This document shows, in pieces, positions 1 through 10,694 of a DNA stretch of 21,296 nt. A program made the translations under genes and the position numbers. The notes under the pieces were generated by a model. That model worked only from the letters and a program-made list of their open reading frames with translations, had not been told where the DNA came from and ran no database searches. Each line of letters opens with the position of its first letter. Within the stretch, counting starts at the first letter, position 1. Origin of the DNA: Cellulomonas sp. (lineage in GTDB: Bacteria; Actinomycetota; Actinomycetes; Actinomycetales; Cellulomonadaceae); NCBI GenBank assembly GCA_027451305.1, contig DAIDJQ010000114.1:1-21296 (forward strand), written 5' to 3'.

Positions 1-237
1 TCCGAAGGCCCGGATCTCGTCGAGCGACGCACGGACCAACGCGGAGCCGACACCTCGGCCCTCGAACTCCGGGGGCACCTCCGTGTGGGTGAGGGTCACC
101 AGGCGGTCGGCGGTCTCGTAGGTGATGAAGCCCGCGACCCGTCCGTCCAGCCACGCGGCGTACCGGTGCTCGCCGGGATCGTCCCGGACCACGACGCCGC
201 TCGTGCGGCCGCTGCTCTGCCCCGACGACTCCTGCAC
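1..237 (-). CDS. GNAT-family N-acetyltransferase, partial (C-terminus beyond left edge)
   Basis: The first 79 codons are visible on the minus strand, reading VQESSGQSS... and running off the window in frame. The GTG start at 237 has a GGAGG ribosome site (249-245) seven bases upstream. Around residues 55-68 the protein carries PEFEGRGVGSALV, the acetyl-CoA pyrophosphate loop (R/Q-x-x-G-x-G/A) of GNAT acetyltransferases. The preceding pattern (HRYAAWLDGRVAGFITYE, then a strand ending THTEVPPEF) matches the short YjdJ-like GNAT proteins of about 95-110 aa. The family transfers acetyl groups from acetyl-CoA to an amine; the substrate here is unknown. It is transcribed divergently from the small gene at 406. 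Confidence 0.85.
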   Translation of the reverse strand, partial: MQESSGQSSGRTSGVVVRDDPGEHRYAAWLDGRVAGFITYETADRLVTLTHTEVPPEFEGRGVGSALVRASLDEIRAFG

Positions 238-269
238 CTGCCCGCCTCCCCCTCGCCTGCCCGGCTGTC

Positions 270-275
270 AGGGTA
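270..275 (-). promoter_or_regulatory. Candidate -10 box for the GNAT gene
   Basis: The minus strand reads TACCCT here, a TANNNT-type actinobacterial -10 element, about 32 bases before the GTG start at 237. No good -35 hexamer is seen at 17-18 bases. It is a weak prediction from sequence alone. Confidence 0.25.
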
Positions 276-307
276 GACGAGGCGCCCCTGAGGCACCGAC
301 CGGACCA

Positions 308-346
308 GGGCCCTAAGTCACAGACGGGCTAGCCAGCGGGCCCTAA
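308..346. repeat. Direct repeat GGGCCCTAA x2, 30-bp period
   Basis: GGGCCCTAA occurs at 308-316 and again at 338-346, exactly 30 bases apart (about three helical turns). Both copies are followed by GTC or CGTC. They lie in the 168-base divergent gap between the GNAT gene and the small gene at 406. The second copy overlaps the candidate -10 box of the plus-strand gene. The core GGGCCC is itself palindromic, so a protein-binding site is possible but not shown. Confidence 0.4.
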
Positions 347-349
347 CGT
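321..349 (+). promoter_or_regulatory. Candidate promoter for the 61-aa protein gene
   Basis: CAGACG (321-326, shares GAC with TTGACA) is followed 17 bases later by TAACGT (344-349, a TANNNT -10 box). A transcript would start near 356 and carry a leader of about 50 bases to the ATG at 406. This is a prediction only. Confidence 0.3.
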
Positions 350-405
350 CGTCCCATCCACTGACCGTGCAGGTCAGACGTCTCGACGGCAAGGAGGCCG
401 GCGCG

Positions 406-591
406 ATGAAGGTGAAGGCGTACCACTCGGCACACCCGTCCGACCAGCAGATCTACCACGACGACGACGAGTGCCCGGCCGGCCGCGAGATCCCCTGGTG
501 GAACAAGCAGGTGGGCACCGACCAGCGCCCTCGTTGCGAGTACTGCATCTCGATCGACGCCCACCGTCCCGTCGCCCTCAGCGGGCGCTGA
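406..591 (+). CDS. Conserved small hypothetical protein with a putative His/Cys zinc site
   Basis: A 61-aa protein, MKVKAYHSAHPSDQQ..., on the opposite strand from its right-hand neighbours. The ATG at 406 is chosen over an in-frame ATG at 367 because AAGGAGG at 391-397 sits eight bases upstream of it. Visible features are H18, C23 and a C44-x2-C47 pair (RPRCEYC) in a pattern YHDDDECPAGREIPWWN...RCEYC. From memory this resembles short actinobacterial hypothetical proteins with the same CPxGxxIPxWN and CxxC spacing. H-x4-C-x20-C-x2-C could bind one zinc, as a minimal knuckle. There is no signal peptide or membrane segment. Function is unknown; no partner is implied by context. Confidence 0.75.
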   Translation: MKVKAYHSAHPSDQQIYHDDDECPAGREIPWWNKQVGTDQRPRCEYCISIDAHRPVALSGR

Positions 592-596
592 ACGAG

Positions 597-641
597 GCAG
601 CGCGCGCCGCGACCCCGGTCGGGGCCCGCGGCGCGCGCTGC
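597..641. terminator. Strong bidirectional hairpin terminator between convergent genes
   Basis: A perfect 15-bp inverted repeat (arms 597-611 and 627-641, GCAGCGCGCGCCGCG and its complement) encloses an inner CCCC/GGGG stem (613-616/621-624) with a GGTC loop. It lies five bases after the stop of the gene ending at 591 and 22 bases beyond the pyk stop, so it can end transcripts from both sides. It has no T-run on either strand, as is common for actinobacterial hairpin terminators. Confidence 0.8.
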
Positions 642-663
642 GCTGTCCGTACAGGCGTCGCCC

Positions 664-2100
664 TTACAGGGCGTGCAGGTGCTCCGGCTCCTCGCCGCCG
701 ATGCGGTGCACGACGACCGAGTTGGTGGAACCGGCCACGCCCACCGGCGTGCCCGCGACGACCACGACAACGTCGCCGATCTCCGCCAGACCCTGCGCAC
801 GCAGCGTCTGGTCAACCTGGTAGACCATCACGTCGGTGCTCTCGACCTTGGGGACCAGGTACGTCTGCACGCCCCAGCTCAGGGACAGCACGTTGCGCAC
901 CTCGTCCAGCGGGGTGAACGCCAGCAGCGGGATCGCCGAGCGGAGCCGCGACATGCGGCGCGCCGAGTCACCGGACTGCGTGAACGTCACCAGGTACTTG
1001 ACGCCGAGCGCGTCGCCGACCTCGGCGGCCGCGCGGGTGATGGCGCCACCCCGGGTCTGCGGCGTGGAGCCGAGCGGGGCGATCCGCTCACGGCCCAGCT
1101 CCTCCGTGACCTCGATGATCCGGGCCATGGTGCGGACGGCTTCGATCGGGTAGTCGCCGACGCTCGTCTCACCCGACAGCATCACCGCGTCGGCACCGTC
1201 GAGCACCGCGTTGGCGCAGTCCGATGCCTCGGCACGCGTGGGGCGCGGGCTGGTGATCATCGACTCCAGGACCTGGGTGGCGACGATGACCGGCTTCGCG
1301 TTGCGCCGGGCGAGCTCCACCGCACGCTTCTGGACGAGCGGCACCTGCTCGAGCGGCAGCTCGACGCCGAGGTCGCCGCGGGCGACCATGATCCCGTCGA
1401 ACGCCTGGACGATCTCGTTGAGGTTCTCGACGGCCTGCGGCTTCTCGATCTTGGCGATGACCGGGACGACCCGGCCCTCCTCCTCCATGATCCGGCGCAC
1501 GTCGTCGTAGTCGGCAGCGTTCCGGACGAAGGACAGGGCGATGAGGTCGGCGCCGACTCGGACGGCCCAGCGCAGGTCCTCCTCGTCCTTGTCGCTCAGC
1601 GCGGGGACGGAGACCGCGACCCCCGGCAGGTTGAGGCCCTTGTTGTTCGACACCGGCCCCGGCACCTCGACGCGGGTCACCACACGCGGGCCGTCGACCT
1701 CGGTGACGCGGACGAGCACCTTGCCGTCGTCGATCAGGATCGGGTCGCCCGGCTTCACGTCGCCCGGCAGTCCCTTGAACGTGGTCGAGACGAGCTCCTT
1801 GGTGCCCTCCACGTCGTCGGTGGTGATGGTGAACGTGTCACCGACCTCCAGGAAGTGCTTGCCCTCGACGAACCGGCCCAGGCGGATCTTGGGGCCCTGC
1901 AGGTCGACCAGCACGGCGACGGAACGGCCGGACGCCTTGGCTGCCGCGCGCACGTTGTTGTACACGCGCTCGTGGACCTCGGTCTCGCCATGGCTGCGGT
2001 TCAGTCGCGCCACGTCCATACCCGCGTCGACCAGTGCCTGGATCTGCTCGGGCGACTCCGTCGCGGGGCCGATGGTGCAGACGATCTTCGCTCTACGCAT
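664..2100 (-). CDS. pyk: Pyruvate kinase
   Basis: A full-length 478-aa cytoplasmic glycolytic enzyme that converts phosphoenolpyruvate and ADP to pyruvate and ATP. It begins MRRAKIVCTIGPATES. The phosphate/K+-binding LNRSHG stretch (33-38) is present, where many homologues have LNFSHG or LNMSHG. The B domain spans about 70-170. The family signature is at IAKIEKPQAVENL (215-227, with K217 and metal ligand E219), followed by MVARGDLGVE (238-247, D243) and NPRP-like SPRPTRAEAS (284-293). The C-terminal domain ends near residue 478. The ATG at 2100 has only a distant GAGAGGG upstream, so it may be read from a leaderless transcript. It lies downstream of gltD but has its own 129-base gap and candidate promoter. 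One of the safest calls in the window. Confidence 0.97.
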   Translation of the reverse strand: MRRAKIVCTIGPATESPEQIQALVDAGMDVARLNRSHGETEVHERVYNNVRAAAKASGRSVAVLVDLQGPKIRLGRFVEGKHFLEVGDTFTITTDDVEGTKELVSTTFKGLPGDVKPGDPILIDDGKVLVRVTEVDGPRVVTRVEVPGPVSNNKGLNLPGVAVSVPALSDKDEEDLRWAVRVGADLIALSFVRNAADYDDVRRIMEEEGRVVPVIAKIEKPQAVENLNEIVQAFDGIMVARGDLGVELPLEQVPLVQKRAVELARRNAKPVIVATQVLESMITSPRPTRAEASDCANAVLDGADAVMLSGETSVGDYPIEAVRTMARIIEVTEELGRERIAPLGSTPQTRGGAITRAAAEVGDALGVKYLVTFTQSGDSARRMSRLRSAIPLLAFTPLDEVRNVLSLSWGVQTYLVPKVESTDVMVYQVDQTLRAQGLAEIGDVVVVVAGTPVGVAGSTNSVVVHRIGGEEPEHLHAL

Positions 2101-2106
2101 GATTCG

Positions 2107-2136
2107 AGCCTATTCCCTCTCGGTTTTCGGGCCGCA
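2107..2136 (-). promoter_or_regulatory. Candidate pyk promoter, possibly giving a leaderless mRNA
   Basis: On the minus strand TGCGGC (2136-2131) is followed after 18 bases by TAGGCT (2112-2107). Only six bases separate this -10 box from the pyk ATG, so transcription would start at or next to the start codon. The -35 match is poor. The same TGCGGC-N18-TAGnnT arrangement occurs before gltB. Confidence 0.3.
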
Positions 2137-2150
2137 GCCGAACGTCCTGG

Positions 2151-2170
2151 CCCCGCCTTGTGGGCAGGGG
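2151..2170 (-). terminator. Candidate hairpin terminator after gltD
   Basis: CCCCGCC (2151-2157), loop TTGTG, then GGC-A-GGGG (2163-2170) form a 7-bp stem with one bulged base. It lies 60 bases past the gltD stop and just upstream of the candidate pyk promoter. It would separate the gltBD and pyk transcripts. No T-run follows on the minus strand. Confidence 0.35.
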
Positions 2171-2229
2171 TTATCTCCGGTCGCGGGTGTCATCGTTCAC
2201 CAGCTGGTCGTGCATTGTTCGCGCTGTGG

Positions 2230-3697
<1,468 letters not shown>

Positions 3698-3705
<8 letters not shown>

Positions 3706-6700
3706 GCGCCACCTCCAGGATCCGCTCCCAGACACCGGGTGCCGTCGGGTCCAGGCCTTCCGCCTCGGCCTTCGCGAGCGCCTCGCGGACGCGTGCGAAC
3801 TCCGTCGGCATCAGCCGGGTGAACCGGGTCGGCACATCCTCCGGGTCCTCCAGCAGCTGGGCGGCCACCGGCGAGCCGGTCTCCTCCAGGTGGCGGCGGA
3901 GCAGAGCGGTGACGAGCGCGACGTCGTCGTCGTCGAGCGGCTGCAGCGCCAGCTCACCGGTCGCGACGGCCTGGGTGTTGACCAGCGCGCGCTGCAGGTC
4001 GAGCACGTAGGCGGTCCCGCCGGACATGCCGGCGCCGAGGTTGCGCCCCGTCGGCCCGAGGACCAGCACGGTGCCGCCCGTCATGTACTCGCAGGCGTGG
4101 TCGCCCACGCCCTCGACGACGAGGGTCGCGCCGGAGTTCCGCACGCCGAACCGCTCGCCCACCAGCCCGCGCAGGAAGATCTCGCCCGACGTGGCGCCGT
4201 AGCCGATCACGTTCCCGGCCACGACGTTGTTCCGGCCGGAGAGCACCGAGCTGCGGTGCGGCCGCACGACGAGCCGACCACCGGACAGGCCCTTGCCGAC
4301 GTAGTCGTTCGCGTCTCCGAAGAGCCGCAGGGTCACACCCTTCGGCAGGAACGCACCGAACGACTGGCCCGCAGAACCGGTGAGCGTCACGTCGATCGTG
4401 TCGTCCGGCAGCCCCGCACCGCTGTACCGCCGGGTCACCTCGTGGCCGAGCATCGTTCCGACGGTCCGGTTCACGTTGCGCACGGGCAGCGCGATCCGCA
4501 CGGGCTCGCCGTGCTCGAGGGCCGCGGACGCCATGGCGATCAGCTGGTTGTCCAGCGCGCGGTCGAGGCCGTGGTCCTGCGCCCTGACGTGGTGCAGGGA
4601 CGAACCCGGCCGCAGCTGCGGTGCGGCGAGGACCGGCGTGAGGTCCAGGCCGGCCGCCTTCCAGTGGTTGACCGCCTCGCTCGTGTCGAGCAGCTCGACG
4701 TGCCCCACGGCCTCCTCGAGCGTGCGGAACCCGATCGCCGCGAGGTGCTCGCGGACCTCCTGGGCGATGTACTCGAAGAAGGTCTCGACGAACTCGGGCT
4801 TCCCGGTGAACCGGGCGCGCAGCTCGGGGTTCTGCGTGGCGACGCCGACCGGACAGGTGTCGAGGTGGCAGACGCGCATCATCACGCAGCCGGACACGAC
4901 CAGCGGCGCCGTGGCGAAGCCGAACTCCTCCGCGCCGAGCAGCGCTCCGATCACCACGTCGCGCCCGGTCTTCAGCTGGCCGTCGACCTGGACGACCACA
5001 CGGTCGCGCAGGTCGTTGAGCACCAGCGTCTGCTGGGTCTCCGCGAGCCCGATCTCCCACGGCGTGCCGGCGTGCTTCAGCGAGGTGAGCGGGCTCGCAC
5101 CCGTCCCGCCGTCGTGACCGGAGATCAGCACCACGTCGGCATGCGCCTTCGCGCAGCCGGCCGCGACCGTGCCGACGCCGAACTCGCTGACCAGCTTCGT
5201 GTGGACGCGGGCCTTCGGGTTGGCGTTCTTCAGGTCGTGGATCAGCTGCTTGAGGTCCTCGATGGAGTAGAGGTCGTGGTGCGGCGGCGGCGAGATGAGG
5301 CCGACACCGGGCGTGGAGTGCCGGGTCTTGGCGACCCACGGGTAGACCTTCGGTCCGGGCAGCTGACCGCCCTCACCCGGCTTCGCTCCCTGCGCGAGCT
5401 TGATCTGCAGGTCGTCGGCGAAGGTGAGGTACTCGCTCGTCACGCCGAACCGGCCGGAGGCCACCTGCTTGATCCGCGACCGGCGCTCGGGGTCGTGCAA
5501 CCGCTCCGCGTCCTCGCCGCCCTCGCCGGTGTTGGACCGCGCGCCCAGGTGGTTCATCGCGATCGCGAGGGTCTCGTGCGCCTCGGCCGAGATCGAGCCG
5601 TAGGACATCGCGCCGGTGGAGAACCGCGTGATGATCGACTCCACGGACTCGACCTCGTCCAGCGCGACCGGCGGGCGCTGGCCCTCCTTGAACCGCAGCA
5701 GCCCCCGCAGGGTCATCAGCCGGGTCGACTGGTCGTCGACCCGCTGCGTGTACTGCCGGAAGACGTCGTACTGCCGGGTGCGTGTGGCGTGCTGCAGTCG
5801 GAACACCGTCTCCGGGTCGAAGAGGTGCTCCTCACCGCCCCTGCGCCACTGGTACTCCCCGCCCACGGCGAGGGACTGGTGGGGCTGCCGGTTGCCGGAG
5901 GCCGGGTACGCGTCGGCGTGCCGGGCGGCGACCTCAGCGGCGATCACGTCGAGCCCGACGCCGTCCAGCCGGCTCGTCGTCCCCGTGAAGTAGCGCTCGA
6001 CGAGCGCGTGCGAGAGCCCGATCGCCTCGAACACCTGGGCGCCACGGTACGACGCCATCGTGGAGATGCCCATCTTGGACATCACCTTCAGGACGCCCTT
6101 GCCGAGCGCCTTGATGAGGTTGGCCACCGCCTTCTCCGGCGCGACGCCCGGCAGGTAGCCACGGCGCGCCATGTCCTCGACCGTCTCCATGGCCAGGTAC
6201 GGGTTCACCGCGGCGGCGCCGTAGCCGATCAGCAGGGCGACGTGGTGCACCTCGCGGACATCCCCGGCCTCGACGACGAGGGAGATCTGCGTGCGCGTGT
6301 GCCGCCGCAACGTGTGGTGGTGCACCGCGGAGAGCAGCAGCAACGACGGGATCGGCGCGTGGTCGGCGTCCGAGTTGCGGTCGGAGAGCACGAGGAAGCT
6401 GACGCCGTCCGCGATCGCGGCGTCCACCTCCGCGAAGATCTCCTCGAGCCGCGCCTGCAAGGCGGCTCCGCCGCCGTCCACACGGAACAGTCCGCGGATG
6501 GTCGTCGCACGGAAGCCGAGGTCGGGCTGCCGCGCGACGTGCACGATCTTCGCCAGCTGGTCGTTGTCGATCACCGGGAACGGCAGCATCAGCTTGCGGG
6601 CGTGCTCCGGCCCGTCGGTCAGCAGGTTCGGCTCCGGGCCGATCGCGCCGCCGATCGCGGTGACCAGCTCCTCGCGGATCGCGTCCAGCGGCGGGTTGGT

Positions 6701-8263
6701 CACCTGCGCGAACATCTGGGTGAAGTAGTCGAACAGCAGCCGTGGCCGTGACGACAGCACCGCGACGGGGGTGTCCGACCCCATGGCACCGAGCGGCTCC
6801 GCGCCGGCCGTCCCCATGGGCGCCAGGATGATCTTCAGCTCCTCTTCGGTGTACCCGAAGGTGCGCTGGCGGCGGCGCACGGAGGCGGTCGAGTGCGCGA
6901 TGTGCTCCCGCTCCGGCAGCTGCTCGAGGTGGACCGCGTTGTCCCGCATCCACTCGGCGTACGGGCGCTGGGCCGCGAGCTCTCCCTTGATCACCTCGTC
7001 CTCGACGATGCGACCGCGCCGGGTGTCGACCAGGAACATCTTCCCGGGCTCGAGGCGGCCCTTGGCCACCACGGTGGCGGGGTCAAGATCGAGGACGCCG
7101 GCCTCGCTCGCGCAGACGACGAGACCGTCCTCGGTGACCCAGTACCGCCCCGGGCGCAGCCCGTTGCGGTCCTGCATGGAGCCGATCAGCGTGCCGTCGG
7201 TGAACGTCATCGCGGCAGGGCCGTCCCACGGCTCGATGAGCGTCGAGTGGTACGCGTAGAACGCGCGCCGCTCGGGATCCATCTGGGCGTGGTTCTCCCA
7301 CGCCTCCGGGATCATCATCATCATCGCGTGCGGCAGCGAACGGCCGGCCAGGTGCAGCAGCTCGAGCACCTCGTCGAAGCTGCCCGAGTCCGATCCGCCC
7401 GGGGTGCACACGGGGAGCAGCGGTGCGAGGTCGCCGAGCAACGCGCTGTGCATCATGCCCTCGCGGGCTGCGACCCAGTTCCGGTTGCCCCGGACCGTGT
7501 TGATCTCCCCGTTGTGGGCGATCATCCGGAACGGCTGTGCCAGCTCCCACGACGGGAAGGTGTTGGTGGAGAAGCGGGAGTGCACCAGGACGATCTCGGA
7601 CGCGTACCGCGGGTCCGAGAGGTCCGCGAAGAACGGCTCGAGCTGGCCCGTGGTGAGCATGCCCTTGTACGTCAGGGTGCGTGCGGACAACGAGGCGAAG
7701 TAGAGCCCGACCTCGTGCTCGGCCCGGCGCCGCAGCCGGAACGTGCGACGGTCGAGGTCGATCCCGGCCAGCTCTCGGGACGGGTCCGCGACGACGAGCT
7801 GGCGGAACACCGGCATCGAGGCACGAGCGGTCGGGCCCACGAGGTCGGCCGTCACGACGACGTCCCGCCAGGCCAGCACGTCGAGCTTCTCCTCGGCGGC
7901 GATCGCCTCGACGGCGGCGACCGCACGATGGCGCTCCTCGGCGTCCACCGGTAGGAACGCCATGCCGATCGCGTAGTGCCCTGCCGGGGGCAGGTCGGCG
8001 TCGACGACGTCCCGCAGGAAGGCGTCCGGGATCTGGGTCAGGATCCCCGCGCCGTCACCGCTGTCCTCCTCGGCGCCGACCGCGCCGCGGTGGTCCAGGT
8101 TCAGCAGGGCCGTGAGCCCGGCGTCGACGATGTCGCGCCCCGGCGTCCCGCGAAGCGTCGCGACGAACGCGAAGCCGCACGCGTCGCGCTCGGCATCGGG
8201 GTCGTACAGCCCGTGGGCCACGGGCGCCACCAGGGCGCCGGGGGTCACGTGCGATGTCGACAT
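3698..8263 (-). CDS. gltB: Glutamate synthase (NADPH) large subunit
   Basis: A 1521-aa protein that takes the amide of glutamine and transfers it to 2-oxoglutarate, giving two glutamates. After a short propeptide, C29 ([12 protein letters not shown]) is the expected N-terminal nucleophile of the class II glutaminase domain (about 29-430). Next come the central domain, the FMN-binding synthase domain with [15 protein letters not shown] and [12 protein letters not shown], and the 3Fe-4S cysteines C1126-x5-C1132-x4-C1137 ([15 protein letters not shown]). Last is the GxxGG beta-helix domain ([13 protein letters not shown]... [10 protein letters not shown]). The start at 8263 has GAGGA seven bases upstream; a 45-residue longer reading to 8398 is low-complexity shadow. 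It heads the gltB-gltD operon. lgt, often found between trpA and gltB in actinobacteria, is absent. Confidence 0.96.
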
Positions 8264-8568
8264 CTGACCGTCCTCACAAGGTCGCACGTACAGCTGGTGC
8301 GTGTGGGACGCCGTCGGCCCGCATGCGTGGGGTGACACTACCAACCGGTCGGACCGGGGCCGCATCTCACACCATGGCGTCGTCCCTCGGTGCGGCACGG
8401 TGACCGCGCCGGGTGGGACGCGTCGTTCTCGTCGTCCCGCGGAACCGGTGGGGCCTGCAGGAGGGTCGTCTCACACCTGGGGTACAGGTGGCCGACGACC
8501 ACGAACGCTACCAGCGGTCCGCGACCGGCCATCATGGCGGTCCAGAGGTTGAGCCGGGGTGGGCCGGC
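8264..8568 (-). other. 305-base gap upstream of gltB with several inverted repeats, no gene
   Basis: No supported coding sequence lies here. A minus-strand ORF of 65 codons (8535-8338) has no ribosome site and no family resemblance. Structures seen: the trpA terminator hairpin at the right end; ACCG-G-CCAT / ATGG-CGGT around 8524-8541; CACCTG-GGGTA-CAGGTG at 8474-8490; and GGTGTGAGA read on the minus strand at 8477-8469 and again at 8373-8365, the second directly before the candidate gltB -35 box. A further TANNNT box (TAGCGT) lies near 8507-8512. It probably holds the gltB promoter and operator sites; no known GlnR-like site was recognised. Confidence 0.5.
8335..8364 (-). promoter_or_regulatory. 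Candidate gltB promoter
   Basis: The minus strand has TGCGGC (8364-8359), an 18-base spacer, and TAGTGT (8340-8335). Transcription would begin near 8328 and leave a leader of about 65 bases to the gltB ATG. The -35 match to TTGACA is poor, but spacing and hexamer equal those before pyk. Confidence 0.3.
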
Positions 8569-8571
8569 TCA
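8550..8571 (-). terminator. trp operon terminator hairpin overlapping the trpA stop codon
   Basis: TGAGCCGG (8550-8557) and CCGGCTCA (8564-8571) form a perfect 8-bp stem with a six-base loop. The stem starts with the trpA stop codon itself (TGA, 8571-8569). It is well placed to end the trpCBA transcript before the gltB control region. No T-run follows. Confidence 0.6.
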
Positions 8572-9390
8572 TCTGGCGCTCCGCACCCCCGCTGCCAGCC
8601 CGCGGGCCACCCCAGCCAGCGCGGTGAGGCCGGCGGCCTCGTCGCTCGCGTCCGTCAGCGCGCGGACGAGCGCCGAGCCGACGATCACCCCGTCCGCGAA
8701 GGCGCCGACCTGGGCAGCCTGCTCCGGCAGGGACACCCCCAGGCCGACGCACACCCGGCGGGCGCCCGCGGCCCGCGTGTCGGCAACCAGCTGCTCGGCG
8801 CGGCTCCCGACGGTTGTCCGCTCCCCCGTCACCCCCATGGTGGACGCTGCGTAGACGAAGCCGCGCGAGGCTGCGGCGGTCGCCGCGAGACGCTCGGGCG
8901 TCGAGCTCGGGGCCACCAGGAACACCCGGTCCAGCCCGTAGCGGTCCGAGGCTGCCACCCAGTCGGCCGCCTCGTCGGGGATGAGGTCCGGGGTGATGAG
9001 GCCGGCACCGCCGGCAGCCGCCAGGTCGCGCGCGTAGGCGTCCACGCCGTAACGCAGCACGAGGTTCCAGTAGGTCATCACGAGGATCGGCGCGCCACGC
9101 CCGGCGACGGCCTCCACCGCGTGGAGCGTGTCGCTCACCCGGGTACCACCGGCCAGCGCCGCCTCGACCGCGTGCTGGATCACAGGACCATCCATCACCG
9201 GATCCGAGTACGGCATCCCGAGCTCGACCACGTCGACGCCCGCGTCGATCATGGTCCGGACCGCCGCCACGGAGCCCGGTACGCTCGGGAAGCCCACCGG
9301 GAGGTAGCCGACGAGCGCCGGACGGTTCTCCCGGTCGGCGAGGGTGTCCAGCATCGCCCCGGTCTGCGAGAGCACCCGCGTCCCCGTCAC
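8569..9390 (-). CDS. trpA: Tryptophan synthase alpha chain
   Basis: A 273-aa TIM-barrel subunit that cleaves indole-3-glycerol phosphate to indole and glyceraldehyde-3-phosphate, then channels indole to TrpB. Catalytic residues are visible as E56 in [11 protein letters not shown] and D67 in MDGP, the counterparts of E49 and D60 in E. coli. The phosphate-binding loops appear near the C-terminus (VCVGLGVS and [11 protein letters not shown]). The GTG start at 9390 overlaps the trpB stop in a GTGA and has GGGGGAG five bases upstream. It is the last gene of trpC-trpB-trpA. Length is normal for the family. Confidence 0.96.
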   Translation of the reverse strand: MTGTRVLSQTGAMLDTLADRENRPALVGYLPVGFPSVPGSVAAVRTMIDAGVDVVELGMPYSDPVMDGPVIQHAVEAALAGGTRVSDTLHAVEAVAGRGAPILVMTYWNLVLRYGVDAYARDLAAAGGAGLITPDLIPDEAADWVAASDRYGLDRVFLVAPSSTPERLAATAAASRGFVYAASTMGVTGERTTVGSRAEQLVADTRAAGARRVCVGLGVSLPEQAAQVGAFADGVIVGSALVRALTDASDEAAGLTALAGVARGLAAGVRSAR

Positions 9391-10694
9391 AGCTGCTCCC
9401 CCTGCTCCGCGAGGGCCGTGGTCTCGTCGTCCAGCAACCCGAACCAGGCCGCGGCTGTCGCCACGTCCTTGTCCCCGCGCCCGGACAGGTTCACCAGCAG
9501 CACCGGCTCGTCCACGCCCCACGTGCCCACCTCTGCCCCGAGCTGGATCGCGCCTGCCAGGGCGTGCGCCGACTCGATCGCCGGGATGATCCCCTCGGTT
9601 CGGCAGAGCAGGCGGAACGCCTCCATCGCCTCGTCGTCGGTCACCGGGCGGTAGTCGGCACGGCCGATGTCGTGCAGCCACGCATGCTCCGGGCCCACGC
9701 TCGGGTAGTCCAGGCCCGCCGACACCGAGTGGCTCGGCCGCGTCTGCCCGTCCTCGTCCTGCAGCAGGTAGGACTTCGCGCCGTGCAGCACGCCCGGCTC
9801 TCCGCCGGAGAAGCGGGCCGCGTGCTCACCGGAGGAGATGCCGTGGCCGCCGGCCTCGAAGCCGAACAGCCGGACCGTCGGCTCGTCCAGGAACGCGTTG
9901 AAGATCCCCATCGCGTTGGACCCGCCGCCGACGCACGCGGCGACGGCGTCCGGCAGGCGTCCGACCTCGTCGAACAGCTGTGCGCGGGCCTCCTCGCCGA
10001 TGATCTTGTGGAAGTCGCGCACCATCTCGGGGAACGGGTGCGGGCCCGTGACGGTGCCGAGCAGGTAGTGGGTGGTCTCCACGTTGGCCACCCAGTCGCG
10101 CAGCGCCTCGTTGATCGCGTCCTTCAGGGTGCGGCTGCCCTGCCGGACGGACACGACCTCGGCACCGAGCAACCGCATCCGGGCGACGTTCAGCGCCTGG
10201 CGACGCGTGTCCTCCTCGCCCATGTACACGGTGCACTCGAGATCCATCAGCGCCGCGGCGGTGGCGGTGGCGACCCCGTGCTGACCTGCACCCGTCTCGG
10301 CGATCACACGCGTCTTGCCCATGCGCTTGACCAGGAGAGCCTGGCCCAGCACGTTGTTGATCTTGTGCGAGCCGGTGTGGTTCAGGTCCTCGCGCTTGAG
10401 GAACACCCGGGCCCCGCCGCCGACGTGCCGCGCGAACCGCTCGACCTCGGTGAGCGGGCTCGGCCGCCCGGTGTAGGTGCGGTGCAGCCGCGCGAGCGTC
10501 GCCCCGAAGGCGGGGTCGGCAAGCGCCTTGTGGTAGGCGGTGTCCAGCTCGTCGAGCGCTGCGATCAGCGCCTCGGGGACGAATCGACCGCCGAAGTCGC
10601 CGAAGTACGGACCCTGGTGCGTGGACAGGGGACCCTGGGTCGCACCCCCGTGGGAGGTGGACGGGACGGGACGGCCCGCGCTCGGCGAGCTCAC
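9387..10694 (-). CDS. trpB: Tryptophan synthase beta chain
   Basis: A 435-aa PLP enzyme that joins indole and L-serine into L-tryptophan in the alpha2-beta2 complex with TrpA. The PLP lysine is K111 in [10 protein letters not shown], the catalytic glutamate is E133 in [10 protein letters not shown], and the phosphate-binding glycine loop is [10 protein letters not shown]. An N-terminal extension of about 25 residues (Ser/Pro/Gly-rich) precedes the conserved [14 protein letters not shown]. The GTG start at 10694 overlaps the trpC stop (GTGA). Its ribosome site is weak (GGGCGG), so translation probably depends on coupling to trpC. Confidence 0.97.
   Translation of the reverse strand: MSSPSAGRPVPSTSHGGATQGPLSTHQGPYFGDFGGRFVPEALIAALDELDTAYHKALADPAFGATLARLHRTYTGRPSPLTEVERFARHVGGGARVFLKREDLNHTGSHKINNVLGQALLVKRMGKTRVIAETGAGQHGVATATAAALMDLECTVYMGEEDTRRQALNVARMRLLGAEVVSVRQGSRTLKDAINEALRDWVANVETTHYLLGTVTGPHPFPEMVRDFHKIIGEEARAQLFDEVGRLPDAVAACVGGGSNAMGIFNAFLDEPTVRLFGFEAGGHGISSGEHAARFSGGEPGVLHGAKSYLLQDEDGQTRPSHSVSAGLDYPSVGPEHAWLHDIGRADYRPVTDDEAMEAFRLLCRTEGIIPAIESAHALAGAIQLGAEVGTWGVDEPVLLVNLSGRGDKDVATAAAWFGLLDDETTALAEQGEQL

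Noticed and set aside
664..2100. LNRSHG in place of LNFSHG in pyruvate kinase, considered as a damaged active site
   Set aside because: The binding residues N34 and S36 and the catalytic K217, E219 and D243 are kept; the changed position varies among pyruvate kinases.
8264..8398. N-terminal extension of gltB to 8398
   Set aside because: The added residues resemble no GltB, while the ATG at 8263 has a ribosome site and gives the expected short propeptide before C29.
8338..8535. 65-codon minus-strand ORF with a short hydrophobic stretch upstream of gltB
   Set aside because: It has no ribosome site and an Arg/Pro-rich, unrecognised C-terminus, and it overlaps the candidate gltB promoter and repeats.
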